A stretch of 64,000 nucleotides of DNA, taken from the NCBI GenBank assembly GCA_024742285.1, contig JANSYR010000013.1:1-64000 (forward strand). Reading direction: 5' to 3'. The stretch comes from a bacterium. GTDB lineage: Bacteria; Myxococcota_A; UBA9160; UBA4427. Below are positions 1-7,397 of this stretch, piece by piece (the first letter of the stretch is position 1; every line of letters begins with the position of its first letter). Both the position numbers and the translations under genes were made by a program. The notes beneath the pieces were generated by a model. The model saw only the letters and a list, made by a program, of their open reading frames with translations. It did no database searches and was not told where the DNA came from.

Positions 1-1050
1 CGAGCGTCTCTCGACGAGCGAAGCTACACCTTCCAGGCTTCGACCCAGTACAACCGCGACCTGGTGGATTGGTGCGACGGCCTGTCCCTGGTCTCCGGCA
101 TCGACTACCGGTACTGGACGACCCACAACGAGACACTCACGTCGGCGGTCTCGCTCGATCCGAATGACGACGACTTCCATCTGGGGAGCGGGTTCATCCA
201 GTTCGAGTACGACCTCTTCGACGATCTCCTGACGCTGATCGCGGGGACGAAGCTCTCCGTGAACAGCTGGTCCGGATTCGAGTACCAGCCGTCCGGGCGC
301 TTCGTGCTCCGTCCGGTCGACGGTCACGTCATCTGGGGGGCCGTCTCGCGCGCCGTTCGGACGCCGACCTCGATCGACAACGATCTCAACGCGTTCATCG
401 GTCCCGTCAACCTCGTGGGCGACCGCGACTTCGCCTCGGAAGAGCTCTTCGCCGTCGAGCTCGGCTACCGGTTCTTCGATCTCGACTGGCTGACGCTCGA
501 ATCGACCGCCTTCTTCAACGACTACGAGGACGTCTCGAACCTGGTCGGTCCTCCTCCGGTCGGGCCCTTCGTGTTCCAGAATCCCGGCAGCGCCCACGTC
601 GTCGGCGCGGAGTTCGAGCTGACCGTCCTGCCGACGGAGTGGTGGCGCTTCAGCGCGAGCTACAGCTTCCTCGAGTTCCTGCACGAGCACGCCTCCCGCA
701 GTGCCATCGGCCAGGGCGGCACCTCGAATCGCACCCAGCCGGAACACCAGGTCGTCCTCCGTTCGGTGTTCGACGTCCTCGAGAACCTCGAGTTCGACAC
801 CTCCGTCTACTGGGTCGACGGGCTCGGTGCCGTCACGCCGGTCCTGCGGAGCAACAACATCCGTCAGTACTGGCGCGTGGATCTCCGCCTCGGATGGCAG
901 CCGCTCGACTGGATGGAGCTCGCGCTCGTCGGTCAGAACCTGAACGACGCGCGGCACGCGGAGTACAACGACGTCCAGGGCAACCAGTCGACGCAGGTAC
1001 CGCGATCCGGATACCTGATGGTCACGCTGGAGCTCGACGAGCTCTACTAG
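1..1050 (+). CDS. TonB-dependent receptor, C-terminal part (5' truncated)
   Basis: The reading frame is open from the first base of the window, so only the last 349 residues are visible and the plug domain is missing. The protein has alternating polar and aromatic strands typical of a 22-strand outer-membrane barrel, and late conserved features such as WRVDLRLGWQP followed by LALVGQNLNDARHAEY, which resemble the last strands of siderophore, vitamin or carbohydrate receptors. It ends in an aromatic residue (Tyr), as outer-membrane barrels usually do for BAM recognition. The role is energised uptake across the outer membrane; the substrate cannot be told. A strong hairpin follows the stop codon. 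Because the next locus degrades steroids, a hydrophobic substrate is possible, but that is only inference. Confidence 0.85.
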   Translation, partial: RASLDERSYTFQASTQYNRDLVDWCDGLSLVSGIDYRYWTTHNETLTSAVSLDPNDDDFHLGSGFIQFEYDLFDDLLTLIAGTKLSVNSWSGFEYQPSGRFVLRPVDGHVIWGAVSRAVRTPTSIDNDLNAFIGPVNLVGDRDFASEELFAVELGYRFFDLDWLTLESTAFFNDYEDVSNLVGPPPVGPFVFQNPGSAHVVGAEFELTVLPTEWWRFSASYSFLEFLHEHASRSAIGQGGTSNRTQPEHQVVLRSVFDVLENLEFDTSVYWVDGLGAVTPVLRSNNIRQYWRVDLRLGWQPLDWMELALVGQNLNDARHAEYNDVQGNQSTQVPRSGYLMVTLELDELY

Positions 1051-1074
1051 GACGCGTCGCCGCTGATCTCTGGC

Positions 1075-1106
1075 GGGGCGGAACTCGAGAGGGTTCCGCC
1101 CCTTCG
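1075..1106 (+). terminator. Rho-independent-type terminator after TonB receptor
   Basis: A 10-bp perfect stem (1075-1084 with 1093-1102, GGGGCGGAAC and its complement) with an 8-nt loop is followed by a short T-containing stretch. It lies 25 bp after the receptor stop codon and before the yqeY promoter. Confidence 0.7.
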
Positions 1107-1147
1107 CGTTTCGGAGCGTCGTCCCGTCGGGCGCTCCACGGAGCCGC

Positions 1148-1153
1148 TATGCT
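1148..1153 (+). promoter_or_regulatory. putative -10 element (TATGCT) for yqeY-like gene
   Basis: TATGCT lies 22 bp before the start codon, leaving a leader of about 15 nt that contains the GGAGG ribosome site. The same TAnnCT form recurs upstream of several other genes and a tRNA in this window. Confidence 0.4.
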
Positions 1154-1174
1154 GCGGCGCCGGAGGAACTCAGC

Positions 1175-1621
1175 ATGTCCATCGTCGACGACGTGACGGC
1201 CCAGGTGAAAGAGGCCATGAAGGCCAAGGACGAGCGGCGCCTCGCCGCGCTCCGCTCGATGCGGACCGCCTTCCTGAACGAGATGAAGAAGGACGGGTCC
1301 GACTCGATCTCCGACGAGGTCGCCGAGGGGCTCATGCGCAAGCTCGAGAAGCAGCGCAAGGAGTCGATCGAGGCCTTCGACAAGGGCGGTCGACCGGAGA
1401 TGGCGGAGGCCGAGAGGGTCGAGCTCGCCGTGATCCAGGAATTCCTGCCTCAGCTCGCCGACGAGGCGCAGACCCGAACCTGGGTCGAAGAGGCGATCGC
1501 CTCGACCGGCGCCTCCGAGAAGAAGGACATGGGCAAGGTCATGGGCGCATTGATGGGCGCCCACAAGGCCGAGCTCGACGGGGCTCTTGCGCGTCGACTC
1601 GTTCAGGACATTCTGTCCTGA
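1175..1621 (+). CDS. GatB/YqeY domain protein
   Basis: This 148-aa protein matches the YqeY family in length and sequence pattern: a charged helical N-terminal half with the segment RRLAALRSMRTAFLNEMKK, and a C-terminal half with KDMGKVMGALMGAHKAELDG. The family shares a domain with the GatB subunit of the tRNA amidotransferase, and a role in tRNA-dependent amidation is suspected but unproven. The start is set by a good GGAGG site 7 bp upstream of ATG. It is a stand-alone gene between two terminator-like hairpins, convergent with the steroid operon. Confidence 0.9.
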   Translation: MSIVDDVTAQVKEAMKAKDERRLAALRSMRTAFLNEMKKDGSDSISDEVAEGLMRKLEKQRKESIEAFDKGGRPEMAEAERVELAVIQEFLPQLADEAQTRTWVEEAIASTGASEKKDMGKVMGALMGAHKAELDGALARRLVQDILS

Positions 1622-1650
1622 TCGGCGACGGTCGGCGCTGCGCGCCTCCC

Positions 1651-1672
1651 GACGAGCCCTCAGGGGCTCGTC
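1651..1672. terminator. hairpin between convergent genes
   Basis: A perfect 9-bp stem (1651-1659 and 1664-1672) with the loop TCAG lies between yqeY and the end of the maoC gene. There is only a weak T tract on either strand, so this is a likely but not certain bidirectional terminator. Confidence 0.5.
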
Positions 1673-1732
1673 TTGCGCTGAGGGCTCCCGTGCCTCTCCG
1701 GGACCGGAGTGGCGAAGGAAGTCCGTGACGGC

Positions 1733-2188
1733 TCAGGGGTAAAAGCGGCTGATCGTCTCGATGATGCAGGCGGGGCGGTCGTTGCCCTCGATCTGGATCG
1801 TGATCGTGACCTTGGCCTGGAAGCCGCCGTCCTTCGTCTCCTCGACGCTGGTGATCGCGCCGGTTCCGCGGATCTTCGACCCGACGGGCACGGGGGAGGG
1901 GAAGCGGATCTTGTCGCATCCGTAGTTCACGCCCATCGAGGCGTTCTGGACCTCGAGCAGCTGGGGCAGGAACAGGTTCGCCAGGGACGCCGTCAGGTAG
2001 CCGTGGGCAATCGGCGCGCCGAAGGGACCGTCCTTCGCCTTCTCGATGTCGACGTGGATCCACTGGTGGTCGCCGGTCGCGTCGGCGAAGGTGTTGATCC
2101 GCTCCTGCGAAATCTCGAGCCAGTCGGTTTCACCGAGATCGGCTCCGACGTGGCTCGGAAGGTCGGCGGGCTTGGGGACGACGAGCAT
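1733..2188 (-). CDS. MaoC-family enoyl-CoA hydratase
   Basis: A 151-aa single hot-dog-fold protein. The hydratase-2 motif is visible as ATGDHQWIH, with catalytic Asp40 and His45, followed by GAPIAHGYLT (58-66). Its size and motif resemble M. tuberculosis Rv0130, an (R)-specific enoyl-CoA hydratase. It would hydrate a 2-enoyl-CoA made by the acyl-CoA dehydrogenases of the same operon. It is the last gene of the twelve-gene minus-strand operon, 32 bp after the preceding dehydrogenase gene. In the mycobacterial sterol locus the equivalent step uses the MaoC pair ChsH1/ChsH2. Here the MaoC protein and the DUF35 protein are separate polypeptides. Confidence 0.88.
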   Translation of the reverse strand: MLVVPKPADLPSHVGADLGETDWLEISQERINTFADATGDHQWIHVDIEKAKDGPFGAPIAHGYLTASLANLFLPQLLEVQNASMGVNYGCDKIRFPSPVPVGSKIRGTGAITSVEETKDGGFQAKVTITIQIEGNDRPACIIETISRFYP

Positions 2189-2220
2189 GGCAGTCTCCGG
2201 TCGGGGCAGGCCGCTTCGGC

Positions 2221-3360
2221 CTAGAGCCCCAGGTGTTTCGCGATTCGCTCGCGGTGGAAGGCGGGGTCACCGAGCCAGGACTCGCTCGCGCGAGCGCGCT
2301 TGAAGTGGAGGTGCTGGTCGTACTCCCAGGTGAAGCCGACGCCGCCGTGGATCTGGATCGCGTCGCCCGCGCACTTGAAGTACGCCTCGGAGCACCAGGC
2401 CTTCGCCAGCGAGGCGTTCGAGGACAGGTCGTCGGACGGATCGTCGACGATGCAGGCGGCGTAGTAGAGCGCGCTCCGTGCGCTCTCGACCGCGATCATC
2501 ATGTCGGCGCACTTGTGCTTGATCGACTGGAACGAGCCGATCGGGCGACCGAACTGCTCGCGCTCCTTGGCGTAGGCGACGCTGGCGTCGAGGCAGCGCT
2601 GGGCGCCGCCGACCTGCTCCGCCGCGAGCGCGATCGCCGCCAGGTCGAGGGTGCGTCGCAGTCCCGGCCATGCGGCGCCGGGCTCGCCCAGGCACGCGTC
2701 GGCATCGACGCGCACGCCCGAGAGCTCGATCTCCGCCAGTCGGCGGGTCTGGTCCATCGTGGGGAGCGCCTTGCGAGAGACGCCGTCCGCGTTTCCGTCG
2801 ACCGCAAACACCGAGAGGCCGTCGTCGCCGCTCGAGCCCGGCGCCCGCGCCACGACGAGCAGGAGATCTGCGGAGTGGCCGTCGACCACCCAGGCCTTCT
2901 TGCCTTCGAGGACGTAGCCGTCACCGTCTGGCGTGGCCGTGGTCTCGATCCCGTCCGCGTCCCAGGCGCCGGCCGCTTCGGCGAAGGCGAGGGTCGCGGT
3001 CCGGGTGCCTTCGGCGATCGCGGGGAGGCGCGCCGCCTTCTGCTCCTCGGAGCCGACGCAGAGGATCGTGTTGGCGGCGAGGGCGACCGTCGCGAAGAAG
3101 GGCGAGCAGAGGACGTACTCGCCGGAAGCCTCGAGGAGCACGACGAGATCGACGTAGCCGAGTCCGAGTCCGCCGTATTCTTCGGGGATGTGGACGCAGG
3201 CCCAGCCGAGCTCGGTTCCGATCTGCTCCCAGACCGCCGGGTCGTAGCCGAGCTCCGACTCCATGGCGGAGCGGATCTGCTCCGGGCCGCTCGCCCCTTC
3301 GAGGAAGCTGCGTGCGATCGTGCCGAGCTCTTCCTGTTCTTCGCTGAATCGGAAATCCAT
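2221..3360 (-). CDS. acyl-CoA dehydrogenase, FadE type
   Basis: A 379-aa FAD-dependent acyl-CoA dehydrogenase. Visible features are IPEEYGGLGLGYVD (58-71), the C-terminal helical motif REQFGRPIGSFQ (267-278) and QIHGGVGFTWEYD (336-348). The WEYD segment is where one class of these enzymes carries its catalytic glutamate. The start codon lies 1 bp after the stop of the upstream SDR, so the two are translationally coupled. Sterol-degrading FadE enzymes usually work as heterotetramers of two different subunits; no adjacent partner is seen, so it may pair with another subunit or act alone. FadE30-33-like activity on steroid ring remnants is a reasonable guess from the context. Confidence 0.9.
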   Translation of the reverse strand: MDFRFSEEQEELGTIARSFLEGASGPEQIRSAMESELGYDPAVWEQIGTELGWACVHIPEEYGGLGLGYVDLVVLLEASGEYVLCSPFFATVALAANTILCVGSEEQKAARLPAIAEGTRTATLAFAEAAGAWDADGIETTATPDGDGYVLEGKKAWVVDGHSADLLLVVARAPGSSGDDGLSVFAVDGNADGVSRKALPTMDQTRRLAEIELSGVRVDADACLGEPGAAWPGLRRTLDLAAIALAAEQVGGAQRCLDASVAYAKEREQFGRPIGSFQSIKHKCADMMIAVESARSALYYAACIVDDPSDDLSSNASLAKAWCSEAYFKCAGDAIQIHGGVGFTWEYDQHLHFKRARASESWLGDPAFHRERIAKHLGL

Positions 3361-3361
3361 G

Positions 3362-4264
3362 TCAGGTCCCGTGCACCTTCTGGGGCTCAGGGGCCTCGGC
3401 GATCAGCTCCATGACCTTGGCGCCGATCTCGTCCGGGGCCCACTTCGCGCCCTTGTCGTAGGTCGGCCCGTCGCGCCAACCATCGGAGACGCCGATCAGG
3501 CCGCCCTTCACCTCGAAGACGCGGCCCGTGACCTCGCGGCTCTCGGGGGACCCTAGCCACACGACGAGCGGTGACACGTTGCCGGGGTGGGATTCGTCGA
3601 AGGTGCCGTCCTCCGGCGGCTTCATGTCGGTGAAGATCGCTTCGGTCATGCGCGTGCGCGCCGCGGGGGCGATCGCATTGGAGGTCACGCCGTAGCGGCC
3701 CAGTTCGGCGGCCTGCACGAGGGTGAGACTCGCGATCCCGCCCTTGGCGGCCGAGTAGGTGCCTTGACCGACGCTGCCCTGGAGACCGGCGCCGGAGCTC
3801 GTGTTGATGATCCGGGCATCGACGGTCTCACCGGCCTTCGACTGGGCGCGCCAGTGCTCGCAGGCGTGCTTCGAGATGCAGAAGTGGCCCTTCAGGTGGA
3901 CGTTGATGACCGCGTCCCACTCTTCCTCGGAGGTCGAGACGAACATCCGGTCGCGGAGGAAGCCCGCGTTGTTCACGACCACGTCCAGGCGACCGAACGT
4001 GTCGAGGGCCTGCTCGACCATCCGCATGCCCGCAGCGAAGTCGGAGACGCTGTCGGTGTTCGCGATGGCTTCACCGCCCATCGCCTCGATCTCGTCGACC
4101 ACGGCTTCGGCCGGACCCTTCGAGCCCCCCTCGCCATGGTTGGAGACACCGAGGTCGTTGACCACGACCTTCGCGCCTTCGGCCGCGAAGGCCAGTGCAT
4201 GCTCGCGGCCGAGGCCGCCACCCGCGCCCGTCACGATGACGACACGCCCGTCGTTGATACCCAT
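3362..4264 (-). CDS. SDR oxidoreductase, MFE-2/17-beta-HSD4-like (Rv3548c-like)
   Basis: A 300-aa short-chain dehydrogenase with the cofactor motif TGAGGGLG (12-19), NNAG (98-101) and the active-site pair Tyr170/Lys174 in YSAAKGG. The long form, with VVVNDLGV after the second strand and a C-terminal extension, is typical of the dehydrogenase domain of peroxisomal multifunctional enzyme 2 and of mycobacterial Rv3548c (about 304 aa), a gene near the KstR2 regulon. It would oxidise a 3-hydroxyacyl-CoA, the step between the MaoC hydratase and the thiolase. Its stop codon is separated by 1 bp from the next start. Which steroid intermediate it uses cannot be read from the sequence. Confidence 0.88.
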   Translation of the reverse strand: MGINDGRVVIVTGAGGGLGREHALAFAAEGAKVVVNDLGVSNHGEGGSKGPAEAVVDEIEAMGGEAIANTDSVSDFAAGMRMVEQALDTFGRLDVVVNNAGFLRDRMFVSTSEEEWDAVINVHLKGHFCISKHACEHWRAQSKAGETVDARIINTSSGAGLQGSVGQGTYSAAKGGIASLTLVQAAELGRYGVTSNAIAPAARTRMTEAIFTDMKPPEDGTFDESHPGNVSPLVVWLGSPESREVTGRVFEVKGGLIGVSDGWRDGPTYDKGAKWAPDEIGAKVMELIAEAPEPQKVHGT

Positions 4265-4343
4265 TGGTCGACGTTCCTTCTTGGCACCTTCAGCGTCCCT
4301 GACGGCTGAAGTCCGCGCGCCGGAGGCGCGCTCGGTTCAAGGG

Positions 4344-4448
4344 GATGCGGCGAAGCCGCATGCTGGAGAGAGTCCGACGAGACGTCGTCGCCGAAGGCGG
4401 CGCCGTGTCACGTCGCGATTCCGGAACGCCTACAGGCGTTCCAGAATC
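4344..4448. repeat. cluster of hairpins at the fadA6-SDR junction
   Basis: This spacer holds compact hairpins. ATGCGGC-gaa-GCCGCAT lies around 4347-4363. A larger one spans 4417-4448 with an 8-bp perfect core (4423-4430 and 4435-4442, loop TACA) extended by GATTC/GAATC. The fadA6 stop codon lies inside the larger hairpin. None has a T tract, so mRNA end protection or differential expression within the operon is more likely than termination. Confidence 0.45.
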
Positions 4449-5578
4449 GTGACGTTCGCCTGGCCACCGCCTTCGCACATGGTCTGGAGGCCGTAGCGGA
4501 CCTCGCGCTTCTCCATCTCGTTGAGGAGCGTGGTCATGAGGCGGGTGCCGGTCGCGCCGATCGGATGGCCGAGGGCCATCGCGCCGCCGTTCACGTTCAC
4601 CTTCTCGTAGTCCATGCCCGTCTCCTTCAGCCAGGCGAGCACGACCGGGGCGAAGGCCTCGTTGATCTCGACGAGATCGATGTCGTTAACTGTCATGCCG
4701 GTCTTCTCGAAGGCGCGCTTCGTGGCCGGAACCGGCGCCGAGAGCATCATGACCGGATCGTCTGCGAGCACCGAGATGTGGTGGACCCGCGCGCGAGGCG
4801 TCAGGTTGTGGTCCTTCACCGCCTGCTCCGAAGCGACCAGGATCGCGGACGCGCCGTCCGAGATCTGGCTGGCGTGGGCCGCCGTGAGGGAGCCGCCTTC
4901 CACGAGCGGCTGGAGCGAAGCCATCTTCTCGGGGTTCGGCTCGCGCATGCCCTCGTCGTTCTCGATCCCGTTGATCGGCAGGATCTCGTTCTTGAACCGG
5001 CCTTCCTCGGTCGCCTTGATGGCACGGAGGTGGGAGTTGATCGCGAGATTGTCGAGCTCTTCGCGCTTGATGTCCCACTTCTTGACCATCATCTCGGCGC
5101 CGTTGAACTGGGAGATCTCCTGGTCGCCGAAGCGGGCCTCCCAACCGACCGAGCCCGAGAAGGGCGTCTCGAAGCCGAACTGCTCACCGACCGTCATCGC
5201 CGAAGAGATCGGGATCGCGCTCATGTTCTGGACGCCGCCCGCGACGACGAGGTCGGCGGTTCCGCTCATGACGGCCTGGGCCGCGAAGTGGACCGACTGC
5301 TGGGAGGAGCCGCACTGGCGGTCGATCGTCACGCCGGGGACGTGGATCGGCAGGTCGGCGGCGAGCCAGCACGAGCGGGCGATGTCGCCGGCCTGGGAGC
5401 CGATCGTGTCGCAGCAGCCGAAGACGACGTCGTCGACGGCGTTCGGGTCGACGCCCGAGCGCTCCATCAGACCCTTGAGCACGTGCGCTCCCAGGTCCGC
5501 CGAATGGATGGTCGAGAGTCCGCCGTTCCGGCGGCCGACGGGCGTGCGCACCGCCTCTACGAGATAGGCCTCAGCCAT
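4430..5578 (-). CDS. fadA6: acetyl-CoA acyltransferase, FadA6-type steroid thiolase
   Basis: A 382-aa degradative thiolase with nucleophile Cys89 in DRQCGSSQQ, His338 in GHPIGATG and the second catalytic Cys368 in MCEGGG. From memory of the families, it matches M. tuberculosis FadA6 (Rv3556c, 386 aa) closely over VDDV, SAMTVGEQFGF, GDQEISQF and RYGLQTMCEGGG, and it is clearly different from the FadA5-like thiolase at 49 kb. FadA6 performs the late thiolysis in degradation of the steroid C/D ring remnant. It lies in the middle of the operon, separated by 112 bp and 165 bp spacers that carry repeats and hairpins. Confidence 0.88.
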   Translation of the reverse strand: MAEAYLVEAVRTPVGRRNGGLSTIHSADLGAHVLKGLMERSGVDPNAVDDVVFGCCDTIGSQAGDIARSCWLAADLPIHVPGVTIDRQCGSSQQSVHFAAQAVMSGTADLVVAGGVQNMSAIPISSAMTVGEQFGFETPFSGSVGWEARFGDQEISQFNGAEMMVKKWDIKREELDNLAINSHLRAIKATEEGRFKNEILPINGIENDEGMREPNPEKMASLQPLVEGGSLTAAHASQISDGASAILVASEQAVKDHNLTPRARVHHISVLADDPVMMLSAPVPATKRAFEKTGMTVNDIDLVEINEAFAPVVLAWLKETGMDYEKVNVNGGAMALGHPIGATGTRLMTTLLNEMEKREVRYGLQTMCEGGGQANVTILERL

Positions 5579-5632
5579 TTCGATTCTCCTTGGGGACGCC
5601 GATCGGGGCGTCGGGGGTTCCGGGTTCCAGCC

Positions 5633-5686
5633 GCCGGGCGCCCGCAGGCGGCCAATGTGCCGCCGAGCGCCCGCAGGCGGCCAATG
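5633..5686. repeat. two 25-nt direct repeats with palindromic core
   Basis: Copies at 5633-5657 and 5662-5686 differ at one base and are separated by 4 nt. The core GCGCCCGCAGGCG can form a short CGCC/GGCG hairpin. The same core appears near 9.7 kb and, inverted, three times near 45.4 kb. Confidence 0.75.
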
Positions 5687-5690
5687 AGTG

Positions 5691-6884
5691 CTACCGGGTG
5701 CAGAGCACCGACGAGCCGTGGCCGAAGAGGCCCTGGTTCGCCGTGATGCCGGCCTTGGCGCCTTCGACCTGCCGCTCGCCGGCCTGGCCGCGGAGCTGCC
5801 AGGTGAGCTCGCAGACCTGGGCGATCGCCTGCGCCGGGACCGCCTCGCCGAAGCAGCCGAGGCCGCCCGACGGGTTGACCGGGATGCGGCCGCCGATCGA
5901 GGTCGCGCCGTCGCGAAGGAGGCCCTCCGCTTCGCCGGGCTTGCAGAGGCCGATGTTCTCGTACCAGTCGAGCTCGAGGGCGCTCGAGAGGTCGTAGACC
6001 TCGGCGAGGTCCATGTCCTCCGGGCCGAGGCCCGCTTCCTCGTACGCGGCGTACGCGATCGAGTCGCGGAAGCTGCGATCCGGCGCGGACACTCCGGCGG
6101 CCGAATCCGTCGTGAAGTCCGGCATGTCGATCACCGTCTGCGGGAAGGTCGGCGAGATCGTCGACACGCCCGAGATCCGGACCGGGTTCGAGACGCCGTG
6201 CTTCTTCGCGAACTCCATCGACGTGATCACGAGGGCGGCGCCGCCGTCGCTCGTCGCGCAGATGTCGAAGAGGCGCAGCGGCTGCGAGACGTAGGGCGAG
6301 CCCAGGACGTCTTCCTCGGTGTAGATCTTCTTGAACCGCGCCTTGGGGTTGGACACGCCGTGGCGCGAGTTCTTGACCTTCACGTGGGCGAAGTCCTTCT
6401 CGGTCGCGCCGTAGAGATCCATCCGGCGCTGGGCCCAGAGCCCGAAATAGGTCGGGTTGGTGGCACCGAGGAGCCGGAAACGCAGCCAGTCGGGGTCGAA
6501 TCCGCGCTCGCCCTTGTTCGGGGCGAGGAAGCCCTTGGGCGTCGTGTCCGCACCGACGACGACCACGCACTCCGCCATCCCGGCGAGGATGCGCATGCGC
6601 GCGATGTCGATCGCCTGGGCGCCGGTCGCGCAGGCCGCGTAGCAGCTGGCGATCGGGATCCCGGTCCAGCCCATGGCCTTCGCGAAGGTCGCGCCCGCCA
6701 CGTAGCCCGGGTAGCCGTTGCGGACGGTGTCGCCGCCGACGATGAAGTCGACCTGGTTCCATTCGAGGCCGGCATCGGCCATCGCTTCCTTGATGGCCGC
6801 CACGCCGTACTCGGCGAAGTTGCGGCCCCACTTACCCCACTCGTGCATGCCTGCACCGAGGATCGCGACGTCGTTCTTGCTCAT
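5691..6884 (-). CDS. lipid-transfer protein/thiolase-like enzyme (SCP-x/Ltp type)
   Basis: A 397-aa thiolase-fold protein of the sterol carrier protein X/Ltp group. It has the conserved early Cys81 and Cys85 in SCYAACATG and a C-terminal part with IPVNPSGGLGCFGEAVPA and ANQGLFGHG. Mycobacterial Ltp2 in the same neighbourhood is a retro-aldolase that needs the DUF35 domain of ChsH2 to cut the sterol side chain. Here the DUF35 partner is the gene just upstream, 1 bp away, so a two-protein aldolase or thiolase complex is expected. I cannot tell aldolase from thiolase chemistry; Ltp2, Ltp3, Ltp4 and BbsB-like functions are all possible. Confidence 0.85.
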   Translation of the reverse strand: MSKNDVAILGAGMHEWGKWGRNFAEYGVAAIKEAMADAGLEWNQVDFIVGGDTVRNGYPGYVAGATFAKAMGWTGIPIASCYAACATGAQAIDIARMRILAGMAECVVVVGADTTPKGFLAPNKGERGFDPDWLRFRLLGATNPTYFGLWAQRRMDLYGATEKDFAHVKVKNSRHGVSNPKARFKKIYTEEDVLGSPYVSQPLRLFDICATSDGGAALVITSMEFAKKHGVSNPVRISGVSTISPTFPQTVIDMPDFTTDSAAGVSAPDRSFRDSIAYAAYEEAGLGPEDMDLAEVYDLSSALELDWYENIGLCKPGEAEGLLRDGATSIGGRIPVNPSGGLGCFGEAVPAQAIAQVCELTWQLRGQAGERQVEGAKAGITANQGLFGHGSSVLCTR

Positions 6885-6885
6885 G

Positions 6886-7323
6886 TCAGTTGGCCTCCAC
6901 GGGCTTCCACTTCCAGACCATGTATTCGTGCTCGTCGTCTTCGTACAACGTGCCGAGCACGAGCTGCATCTCCATCCCGACCTCGATGTCGTCGGGGCTC
7001 ACGCCGTCGGCGAGCTGGCCGAGGACGACCATGCGCTCGTCGTTCAGCTCGACCGCCGCGACGGTGTAGGGCTCGAAGGGGTCCTTCGAGATCGCGGGCT
7101 CCGGGGGCTTGTAGTGGTTCGTCGTGTAGGACCACAGCTTGCCGCGGTTGGAGAGGGCGACCTCCTTGAACTCGGCATCCGCGTGTCCCGGGGCGTGGCT
7201 GATCGACACGTCCTTGGGGAAGAAGTAGGTCCCGCTCGACTCGTCGAGGTAGCCGAGGAGCTGCGGATTGTCCTCGTCCAGCGTGAGCCATCCCTCGATC
7301 GCGGGGACGCGCGTCTTGGCCAT
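6886..7323 (-). CDS. DUF35 (OB-fold) protein lacking zinc-ribbon cysteines
   Basis: A 145-aa protein with DUF35 family features: a short N-terminal arm, the turn GTYFFPKDVS where the zinc ribbon should be, then an OB fold ending in MVWKWKPV. DUF35 proteins bind thiolase-like partners (ChsH2 with Ltp2, BbsA with BbsB). The start at 7323 is chosen because GGAGAA lies 4 bp upstream and the longer frame has no family similarity. The protein contains no cysteine at all, so it cannot bind zinc in the usual way. Its stop codon and the start of the thiolase-like gene are 1 bp apart, which supports a stoichiometric complex. Confidence 0.82.
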   Translation of the reverse strand: MAKTRVPAIEGWLTLDEDNPQLLGYLDESSGTYFFPKDVSISHAPGHADAEFKEVALSNRGKLWSYTTNHYKPPEPAISKDPFEPYTVAAVELNDERMVVLGQLADGVSPDDIEVGMEMQLVLGTLYEDDEHEYMVWKWKPVEAN

Positions 7324-7397
7324 TTCGTTCTCCTTCATCGGGCGCACAGAGGATACCGCCTCGCGCCCGCTCGTTCTCTGCCTGTGGCCTCTGCGGT

